Source of the DNA: Hsuehochloa calcarea
Taxonomy: Eukaryota; Streptophyta; Magnoliopsida; Poales; Poaceae
NCBI GenBank assembly: GCA_036346395.1
Contig: CM070615.1
Coordinates: 8,313,534-8,377,533, forward strand
Direction of reading: 5' to 3'
Length of the DNA stretch: 64,000 bases
Shown here in pieces: positions 55,337 through 64,000 of the stretch (positions are counted from its first letter, which is position 1; each line of letters starts with the position of its first letter). The notes beneath the pieces were generated by a model, which was given only the letters and a program-made list of their open reading frames with translations, had not been told where the DNA came from and made no database searches. The translations under genes and the position numbers were made by a program.

Positions 55337-58300
55337 TGTAACATCCCAATTCTAAGTCCTTGCTTCAGATGTAAGAAAATGAGTAGAAATTAAAACTTTT
55401 CTTGCATCTTGAAGTCCTTGAACATTTCGGTAATTCTTGTAAAGGAATTATGGAAATTAAAAATCAAAATCCTCGATTGACTCCAATAAAAACCTCCTTG
55501 GCAAAGATCTTGGGCCAAACCTCTGTGAATATTTTTCCTCAGCTCTAGGGATGGCATGTGACACCTCGGAATTATTTTATGATTTTTAAAAATTATTTGA
55601 TAATTTTTGGAGGCAAGTCAAACCAAGTCAAAGCTTGGTCAAACTTAAATTCAAACCTTCTGAAATTTCTGGAGAAGAATGCAGTGCATGAAAATCTCTG
55701 GAAATTTTTTGTAATGTTAATCCTTAAGTCAGCAACCTCCAGTTAAAATTTCATAATTTCTGGAGCTGGTTTGCTACATCTAAAATTTTTCCAAAGTCTA
55801 GCTCAGAAAATCTAAAACCCTAGCTGGTTCTCACTGTTCCTTGGGCTCGAGTCAGACTCGGGCTCGAGCCAATTGACTCGGCCCAGTCAACTAACTGCAC
55901 CCGACGTGGTCGCTCGGGCGCGAGCGTTGTGGATCGTCGGATCGGCATCGTGCGACCCATGCTTGCGCGAACGTTCGGACCGTCCGAACGTCTCGCGCAG
56001 TGTGAGCCGTAGGATCTAGATCAACGGCCTGGATTGAGTGAACGTTCGGACCGACCGATCGTCTCACTCATTTGAACAGTCCGATTTTGATCCAACGGTG
56101 GCCGCGTCGTCTCCTTCCTCGCGTTGAGCAAACGTTGCGGCTGAGTCAAGCCATGGCGTAAGCAGAGGAGAGGGGCGCAGCGTAGGGTCACCTCGGTGAC
56201 CACCATTAAACGGCTACTTCTGCTCGCATTAATTGCTCATCGTGCACCGCCCTCAAACGTCCATTGCTCAACTGCTCCCATCGCTCTCAGAGCTCCCATG
56301 GCAGGGCTGGGTCGAGGAAAAATGTTGACGTTGCTCTCTGCCATCTTGGCTTCCTTTAGCATTTCCACAGCTCTAGCTAGCCACCTCGGTGCTTGTTTGA
56401 GCTTGATTCACCCAAAGCACTTATGCCGCCATTGCCGCACCTCGGGTATTTTGGTGAAGGCGGTACCTCAGTGGCTCTACCTCTCCAATTCTTGCTCCCT
56501 CTGCTCTCTCTTTATTCTCCAAAGCTTAACCCTCGCTCAATTTCACTTATCTTCCCCAGGGCTTGGCTGAATTGGAGATCCCCAATTTTCGGCCGAAAGC
56601 ACCGCACATCGTTGCCGGAGCAGCTCCGACCTCCTCTGTGCCTCTCCAGTGCTCAGGTAGCTCCACCTTAGTCCTTAGATGCTTGGACCTCGCTTACTTG
56701 GACCGCGGCGGAGCTTCTTTGCATTTTTCGTTTTTCGACCGTTTGGGTCACCTCTGTCAACTCTGGCTTGCCGGTGTTCTAGACCGCCGCAGCCGCAGTA
56801 AATGGTCCCATTGTGTGCGCAAAACTATTGCGGACCCGTTTTGGGCCTTAGCTTGTGCCGCCGTGGCCAGAGTCGCCGACAGTGAGCCTCCTTTCACCGT
56901 CGGGTTTTGTCGGACAAACTGTGTGCGAGCATTTCAACGTAGTTTGCTGTGGACCGTCGATCTTTAGATCAACGGCCTAGGGTCGCGTGAACGTTCGGAC
57001 CATCCGAACGCGTCGATCCATGTGTACCGTAGGATTCTAGATCGATGGCTCAGGTTCGAGTGAACGTTCGGACCGCTCGAACGTTTCGATCAACGTGGAT
57101 CGTTGGATCCAAGATCAACGACTCATGTGTGTGTGAACGTTCGGACCATCCGAACGTCTCGATCCACATGGGTTGTTGGATCTAAATCCAACGGTGAACG
57201 TATGAGCCGCGAGAGCCGCGTGCGCGCGCGCTGTGCTCTGTGCATGTGGACCATCGGATTTCAGATCTCGGCCCATACTCGTCCACATCGATTTTGGATT
57301 TAGGATTTTTTTGTGATTTAATTGTGAACTGAAAAATAGCATTAACTTCCAAAATGCATACCTAATTCATTTTAAACCCAAAAACAGTGAAACCACTTTT
57401 GATATTTTCCATTTTTAAAGAACTTTATTTCAGAATAGGTTGCACAATTCTCTTATCAGCAGAGAAGGTAGAATTGAAAAATGAGCATTTAATTGATTAT
57501 CTTTACAATAGAAAAATGGGTACAATTTTGAAAACTCATAACTAATTCATTCAAGCTCCAAATGAGATGAATCCAATTGGGTTGTTCATCTTATAAGGTG
57601 CTTGATTTACTGTAAAATTTTCGGTTGCACAACCATTCTAGAAATTTTTACCAAATGATTTATTAGGGTGCATAGTAGCTGATTGTATTTTCCTAGTTGA
57701 TCAGAATTGTTTTGGTCATAACTTTTGCATTGAGAATCCAAATCAATTAGTTCTTTTACTAAATTCTTTAAAAATCATGCTCTTCCTACTGTAGAAATTT
57801 TGAGCTTTTATTTGAAGTTGGTTTTTGAATCTTTTCGGTATTTCTTGCCTTATCGACTCTTTTTGGCTCTTTTGTTAGGTTCCGACACGCACGTTGATAA
57901 CGAGAGTGACCCTCAGTAATATTTTGAGCAGCAACAACCAAGCAAGCAGTTTGATCATGTTAATCCCACTATTTTTCAAGTCTAATATATTATTTGCAAC
58001 TTGTATGTATGCATTGCTATGTTGTGTTAAATTATGATTAGTGGATCCTATAGTTGCATAATATGTAGGAATTGATTATCCTCTACTACCTGAGCCTAGG
58101 TTATTTGCTGTGATTTGAGTTCGATGGATGAGCTCTTGTCACTTAGTAGATTGCGATTTGAAATTGCTTAGAAATGCTTAGTTTCGGTAGTAATGGGCGA
58201 TCATCGATTTAGTCGATGATCTTGATCACACATCTAATTATTACTCCTTTATGTCCCGCACTTGTGCTTTGTTATTTTGTAAAGTCAAAATCTAAAAATG

Positions 58301-59628
58301 AAAAATTGATTTAGACTTGGGCAAGTGGTTGGATGGTGGGTTATTGGGTTTGTGGATGTCTTGCCCAGGTCAACAAGGATCAAACATCTTGTGTCACACT
58401 CTCCAAGCAATTTTGCGTGCTAACCACGCGAGAGGGATATGGGACCTCTCTTGACTTAGTACTTTGGCGTGTGTTAGCTCCGAGTCGTAGGAGGTGGGTT
58501 GTGTGTGTGTTGTGTGAAAAAGAAATTGTGTTATTGTGTTGGGTGTGCGGTGGTGGAGATTCCGGGTAGGTTCTCCACCTCGAGGGGTATCGTAGTTGTC
58601 TAAGGCTTTACCCTCGATGGGTAGTTGACCGAGGCTTTACGATGACTCTGACACAACGTATGGGTTTCTATCCATGCGGGCGACTCGCAGTTAATGCATA
58701 ATATTAGAAATGTCTCGTAGGACTTAGCCGTGCCGGCATACCTAAGGAAGTATGCTTAATAGCTTGGCAAAAAGGTGGTCTGGCGTGTAGGTACATTGGT
58801 ACACCCCTGCAGGGATAAAACTATTCGAATAGCCTCGTCCTAGGTTATAGACACGGTTGGTTAGGTTTTGCAAGAGTTAGACTACAACCTTTTAAATTAA
58901 AATTTGACATGGTTAGTATGAATGGGAAATTCATGCTATTGTTGTGGTGACTATGGGTTTAGTCACTTCCAGGATTGTTGTTGTCATCTATCTATTATTA
59001 TTGTTGTTGTCGAGTTGTTATTTGAACATTAAAAATAGATTTGCCAACTTGCTTTTAAATATACTACATTATTGCAAATAAAGATTGCTTTGTGCTGAAA
59101 ATGAAACATACAGCCTCCACTCAAATAAGCTTGCATGTAGCATATGTATAGGTCTGTTATTCTACGTAAGTCTTGCAGTACAATTTTTGTACTCATTTTC
59201 TTTGCTTAACTATTTGTTCAGAGGAGGAAGGTGAGCCCCAAGGGCCTCACTTTTGTGAGATATGCTGTGGATTTGACGACTAGCTTGGCGGTCCGGTCGG
59301 TTGCCTTGTGGGTAAAGGCACACTGATTGGCTCTTTTGTTTATCGCCGTCTTATGGCATTTCGCTTCCGTTGTTTAATTAGTATTTGGATGTTATTTGGC
59401 CGGTCGGCCTCTCTTTTGTAATAACTATCCTTTATTTATATTAACACGGTTTGTTGCTTTTCTTTGGTTCTATGTGTTTGAATGGAATTGATACATACTA
59501 TTGTAAAGGGGTGTGTATACTGCATTCCTGGGAAGTATACATATTTCGAGTCTCGGTTTATTTGATTTGTGATGCTAGGACCGAGTGAATGGTTAAGCAT
59601 TACAAGCCTTTTAAACCGGGGTTTCACA
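55337..59628 (+). repeat. Second solo LTR of the Tekay-like family, 4292 bp, nested in gag
   Basis: It begins TGTAACATCCC and ends CCGGGGTTTCACA, with GATCA duplicated on both sides. It is the same family as the LTRs at 18919, 28314 and 33294, in the orientation of the latter. Palindrome arrays lie at about 55960-56100 and 56940-57260, and the conserved hairpin at 58657-58678. Removing it and one GATCA rejoins the Tat-like gag. Confidence 0.92.
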
Positions 59629-61316
59629 GATCATCTTCTTTCCCAGGGCGGCATACGTCCCTTGAAAGTTGGCGATCAGAAAATCGCGGAGCTACTCCCA
59701 AGTGTAGATAGATCCGACCGGTAGGTTGAGCAACCACGACCTGGCAGATTCTTTAAGGACCATGAGCAAGTAGTTTGCTATCACATTGTCGCCGCCACCG
59801 TAAGCTCGATGGCGTTAGTATAAATCCGAGAAACTCTAATGGGTTTTGGGTCATATGGAACTTCTCTATGTTGGCTGGTCGAAACCTGTCCGGCCAACGA
59901 ACTGCTTGGAGCCCTACCGAGAATGCTCGACAGCCTGTAATAGAGTCATAGCGCCTTCTTTGGAAAGGAGCCGAATTATAATCGATAGGGGATCAATTCC
60001 TTAGATTGGCACACTGAAGGTCTGGTGTCCCAATCCAGTCATGGATGTTAGTATAATGCCTTTGACTAGCTGCTTGGTTCAAATGATGCCGAAGATCATC
60101 TGAGCCAAGTAGTTTCTCCTCTGGACGAGGGGGAGGAGTGGCTGCTTAGAAGAGTTGTCTTTCCTCGTGACTCCCTGGTCGGAATCTTTGAGGATGTCTT
60201 GTTACCGGATGGCTTCCAACCTGACCATGTTGTCCCCTTCTAAGGGAGGAATGCTAGGACAAAGTCATAGTGTGACTTTGTGAGTTTCTTTGCTCTCAGT
60301 ACATTTTTGTACATTGCATGGTCTGTTGGAGAATCTCTGATACCTGCTCTGCAAGTTGAACATAACCCGAAGTCTCTACCAGAGCAGGATCTGGGTTATT
60401 CAAAATATCATGAACTCGCTGTAAGTTTTGAATTGTTACTAAAGGTCTCGGAGGATTCCCGCTAGCAGAGGGTGTTCGATGACTCGAATCCCCCCCCCCC
60501 AACCTTCCGATTTGTCATGTTCGACCCGTCATGTGCTATGTGGTAGAAACAGGCGAATTAACTTATTGATGTCCATCAGTTCGATTACCTTCACCATTTG
60601 GTGCTTGAGTGCTTGTACCATTTCCACCATTAGGTGGTGGCGGGTTAAGCTGTGTAGGATTGTGCACGGCATCTTGATTGGTATCTCCAATTGCGTTAAC
60701 TTCATGCCTCCAACAACAGTCTTCCGATGAGCTCCCATCATAGCTAAGGGAGAGCCTTTCAGTGCTTCAACAAAGAGCCTCCAAGATGGGGAGCAGTCGG
60801 AGATTACCACCTCTGGTAGGCTTTGTGGTGGACTCAGCGTGATCCGGCGGATTGCCGACCGTATGCTGAGTTTTATCATTCCCACTTGGCCTTCGACCGG
60901 TGGTAGCTTCATTGGCACCCTCACCAGATGTCGGTTGGCTCCCGGAATAGGTAGGAGCCATTGGAAAATACCGGTCGCCCATGACCATATCGAGAACACA
61001 TTGACCCTCCGATTGCAACGTTGGGCTTTTTATCATCATTCTTGTCGGCAGTTAGAACCGGGCTTGTAGAGCCGCTCGTAAATTCGAGCCCAGTGTCGAA
61101 CAAACCGATTCTCTGGAGCGCCACTGATTGTGGCGGTGAATTCTCCTCCATCCGGTCGATCTCGCTGTTATCAGCGAGTTGCGAATCGGCGGTGGAAGAG
61201 GATGATGACGACATCACGTCATGTTCCATGGCGCGGATGCATGCGTCCATGTCGAGATTGGAGTAATACGCCAAGTTGAACCATTTTTTCTCATCCCAAG
61301 TCCCTGCCATGATCAC
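59629..61316 (-). pseudogene. Tat-like gag, N-terminal part
   Basis: It starts MIMAGTWDEKKWFNLAYYSN near 61316, with a Ser-rich acidic stretch. Frames then change: VLDMVMGDRYFPMAPTYSGSQ (60999-60930), a linker with LVTIQNLQRVHDILNNPDPA (60460), and finally the gag core NVIANYLLMVLKESARSWLLN + LPVGSIYTWE and LIANFQGTYAALGKK just before the nested LTR. Several stops are present. Confidence 0.75.
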
Positions 61317-61394
61317 ATGCGTGGTGATGGAGTGCAGGAAAGTGAATGATGATTGCTGAGCGAAGTAATCTTCAAGAACTTAACATCTTCTTCC

Positions 61395-61410
61395 CTACAG
61401 ACGGTGCTAG
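61395..61410 (-). other. Tat-like primer binding site
   Basis: Minus-strand CTAGCACCGTCTGTAG directly follows the LTR terminus CGTCAACA and resembles the TGGCGCCGTCTGTGG site of RIRE2/Retand-type elements, with substitutions. Confidence 0.6.
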
Positions 61411-61411
61411 T

Positions 61412-62101
61412 TGTTGACGATCGAGTCGCCGATCTTACGAAATATAAAAAGGAAAATGGCTAAGAGTTCTTGAAAGAGAATGAGGCTGCTCTTTATTCCA
61501 ATTAACTGGCTATTACAAGGGGGGTGCCTTCGACTAGACGGTGGGTAGAGGATTGCTATCGCACTACTTGTCCTCGGAGTGTTGGGTCTTTGATTGCTCA
61601 AGCTTGTTGTCGATGTCCAATCGGATTGGATTGCCTTGTATCCGATTGGATTGCCTTGTATTGGATTGTCCTCTCACTATCCATCATCTACCTTAAAAAA
61701 ACACTCAAGAGGTGGCAGTTACTCCTAGAGGAGACACCCTTTGGAAGTGTCACGTCTGGTCAGAGAGTTGGTGCCAGTTGGTGAAAAACCAACTGACCAG
61801 CAGTTGATGTCAGTGAAAGATAAAACCATATAGTGGTTATTGTTAGTGACTTAGGACTATGAAGCGTCGTGTGCCAGTTTATTGATTCTACAAGCAGTCA
61901 TCTGGCTGGGGATAAGGTACAAGACCTTGTTCGACCATGGTACCCACAATGTAACCTCTGGAATCCTCACGACCATGGGGTCGTTAGCCTTAGGCGTTAC
62001 GACCACGAAGGGCATGCGGTCTTTAATTAAGCAAAGTAATATTTAGAGATTTAATCCTCATTAGTTCCCCTACTATTTCTCTTTCAAAGTACGCACTAAC
62101 A
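61412..62101 (-). repeat. Tat-like 5' LTR, 690 bp
   Basis: The plus strand begins TGTTGACG and ends GCACTAACA. On the minus strand it starts TGTTAGTGCG and ends CGTCAACA just before the PBS. It contains a 21-bp tandem repeat of GGATTGGATTGCCTTGTAT near 61621-61665. The partner LTR is not in the window at the element's other end. Confidence 0.7.
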
Positions 62102-62106
62102 ACCTC

Positions 62107-62404
62107 TTTCGTCTATCTGTACTCCCTGGATCCGCTACGTGGCTACCGCAAGTATATCGACCAAGGGATCCACCCACACGACTAGTGGCGTCACGACTGC
62201 GAGGAGTGGGATGCCAAGAGGGACCACGATAAGAGGGAGGAAGAGCGCCGCAATGAAAAGCACAGCAAGTGTATCCGGTAGGAGACGCAAACCCATCTCG
62301 AAGCGTGCAGGCGCAGAAAGCGCAAGAGAAAAGGGAGAAATGGTGGCCAATGCCAAGGCGGCTGGCGATGAGTACAACGCCGAGCTCGCAAGGAAGGGCA
62401 AATG
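62107..62404 (+). pseudogene. Possible 3' part of the split PMD gene
   Basis: In one frame the DNA reads DPLRGYRKYIDQGIHPHD, a stop, then WRHDCEEWDAKRDHDKREEE and a Lys/Arg/Glu-rich tail, on the same strand as the PMD pseudogene at 47589-48690. Its position just outside the LTR fits the continuation of a gene interrupted by the Tat-like element. No diagnostic motif is present. A 3' UTR-like stretch with TCTGCAGACTCTAATG follows to about 62700. Confidence 0.3.
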
Positions 62405-64000
62405 ACCCCGGTCTATGTAGTAGGTCGGATCATTCTGTAGTAGTCTCTCATCCTACCGCGCCATGTTAATCCCATCTCTTGAAGGTATGTATACTTACAT
62501 GGTCCGGATGCTTGTGTCGCAGTATACCATAGTAGTAGCAAGGAGGACTAAAGCAATTAACCGAACCATCATATCATGTGACCACGTGTAACGTGTTTCT
62601 GTCTGCAGACTCTAATGTATTTCTGGTTTCGTGCCTCGTACTTTACCTTCGGTTCAACGATTTCATCAGCACGAGTACATTGTAATCTTTAAGCCTAGTA
62701 CAAAAATTGGACTTCATGATGATGCAAAAATGAATGATCCAAACGTAACAATGTGAAAATGAATGATACAAAAATATTTTTCCACATATGCACGTATGCT
62801 ACCTTACCTCAAAAGTTCAACGCTCGACAACAGTCTTCACGCCTTTCACAACCACATTTTAAAAACAACCTTACAATCATTTATAAAGTCCGCTACACAT
62901 AAATTAAAAAAATAAAATACATAGCCCTCGTATCGTCAGTTGAATTGGCAATAGTCCCCTGCCACCATTTCAATTGGCGACCGGGCTCGTCGTCAATTCA
63001 ACTGATGACAGGAACGCTCTTGCTGTTTCCATTTGTGATATGATCTTTGTTGCCAATTAAAATGACGATAGGGGGTTAGTTTTATAAATTTTTTTAAGGC
63101 TGTTATCTAGTTTTGCAAATTTTTTAAAATAATATTATTTTTTTAAAAAAAATCGGGGGGACCACACCCAATGGTGCAGATCTGCAGATGCAGTAGAGGC
63201 TACTGGATCTTGAGCTGTCCTTTTGTTGGCATCGTGGGTTTTTCTTTTCCTTCTGGACCTCCCTCCACTTGCCACCGCCGATGCACGCCGCCAGCCAGAC
63301 AGGTCGACAGAACCGCGTCAACTCCTTTTGTCACATACTCACATGCACATGGATGGGTATTTCGGTCTCTAATATGCTTTTTACAAAACATCCTTTCAGA
63401 ATTGGCGATATTTTAACCATTCCAAAGAACAGGTGGCTCTGATTTTTGGAACTGATATATATTCTAAGTTAGTTCTTTACTTTATTTTATTTTACCAATT
63501 TTTGCGATACCGCGACAGTGAAAAGCCATGATAGATACCATGCATGTTAAAAAAGAGTATTTTAGGCAATTTCAAAAGGTAGACGAATAAAATGACATAT
63601 CCGGTCACTTATGCTTGGTTACTATCTTATGCTAGCATTCCAATTATGGATTACAATACTACTGAATTAATTAAATTCGTAATATCTTTTAAATAAGTTC
63701 ATCCGAGGGAAAAATTTAGCTGACAAGTTGACCATTTGACAACTTGAAGTTACCAATCACATACTACCGTCTCATAGATTCTAACTCAGCAACAGGACAA
63801 CTATGCAAAAGAATTTATTCCCAACCAAAAGTGCATTATGTGATTAATCTTAAAATATGTCGTTGTATGTATATACATTGGTATATTTCCATCCATACAA
63901 CCAGAGGAGTTCATGGAATGGGTGGCCTGGCACGAGCTCGGTCTGGTCCGGGGCGGGACATCATTTCTGGTCCGAAAGCTCATTGAAATGTAATAATAAT
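62405..64000. other. Region without a supported gene
   Basis: A/T-rich DNA with short ORFs. At 62925-63075 the motif TCGTCAGTTGAATTGGCA and relatives recur in direct and inverted orientation, as in the subterminal part of a DNA transposon. Nothing coding is recognised to the right edge. Confidence 0.4.

Larger units (their letters stand above)
48690..62101 (-). mobile_element. Tat-like Ty3/gypsy element, left LTR missing, with nested solo LTR
   Basis: Minus-strand order is LTR (62101-61412), PBS, gag (61316-59629 then 55336-54790), protease, RT, RNase H and integrase (ending about 50813), with an antisense ORF on the plus strand beyond it. The lack of a chromodomain, the DGGSxLNILF protease, the integrase DTFTNWIEA motif and the antisense PF04195-type ORF indicate the Tat (Retand/RIRE2-type) lineage. 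No left LTR separates the antisense ORF from the PMD pseudogene, so that end was deleted. Many stops mark it as old. Confidence 0.85.

Noticed and set aside
33294..59628. The two plus-oriented 4.3-kb LTRs as a pair flanking one 26-kb element
   Set aside because: Each has its own matching target duplication (TTGCG/CTGCG and GATCA/GATCA), and the DNA between them is several unrelated elements.

Overview
This is a gene-poor, transposon-dense stretch of plant nuclear DNA, most likely from a grass (Poaceae). The evidence is a rice-type CC-NB-ARC-LRR resistance-gene homologue split by an intron just before the kinase-2 motif, a CACTA element whose ends repeat CACTCGGTAAA/TTTACCGAGTG, a chromodomain Ty3/gypsy (Tekay-like) element with about 4.1 kb LTRs, a Tat-like gypsy element with an antisense ORF, and plant-mobile-domain genes with introns. 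I found no rRNA, tRNA, CRISPR array or prokaryotic operon. Species was not determined.

Layout. 0-17 kb: remnants of an NLR locus on the minus strand. Exon 1 (CC + P-loop) is 15834-16627 and exon 2 (rest of NB-ARC + LRR) is 4807-2987, with a frameshift near 3715-3740. The intron between them holds a Copia solo LTR (5172-5512, TSD CTAAC) and a complete 10,086-bp CACTA transposon (5740-15825, TSD GTA). The NLR 3' end is abutted by a truncated Copia element (LTR, PBS and gag only), and beyond it lies a second copy of the end of the LRR (1031-1285). Another LRR scrap sits at 325-490, so this was probably an NLR cluster. 17.4-18.75 kb: a small plus-strand unit with a TATA box, an AT-rich intron and a fragment resembling the N-terminus of a plant mobile domain.

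18.9-32.4 kb: a full-length Tekay-like chromovirus on the minus strand (TSD TCTAG both sides), with two near-identical LTRs of 4107 and 4116 bp and gag, protease, RT, RNase H, integrase and chromodomain, all carrying lesions. 33.3-37.6 kb: a solo LTR of a related family in the opposite orientation, inside a GC-rich sequence that looks like the 5' end of a gene. 38.8-44.2 kb: a truncated minus-strand LTR element (gag, leader, PBS, LTR) with a 2.4 kb solo LTR (TSD CAAAT) nested in its leader.

47.6-62.4 kb: a plant-mobile-domain pseudogene on the plus strand is followed at about 48.69 kb by a Tat-like gypsy element (minus-strand gag-pol, plus-strand antisense ORF, right LTR 61412-62101). A second solo LTR of the Tekay-like family (55337-59628, TSD GATCA) is nested in its gag. 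The rest (44.2-47.6 and 62.4-64 kb) has no gene I can support.

No stretch looks like an intact host gene, and I saw no convincing undescribed multi-gene system. The most interesting signals are the NLR/Copia chimeric junction, the CACTA end lying eight bases inside an NLR splice donor, and arrays of palindromes and conserved hairpins shared by all four copies of the 4 kb LTR family. Joins, target-site duplications and domain calls were read by eye; I ran no similarity search and computed no identity values.
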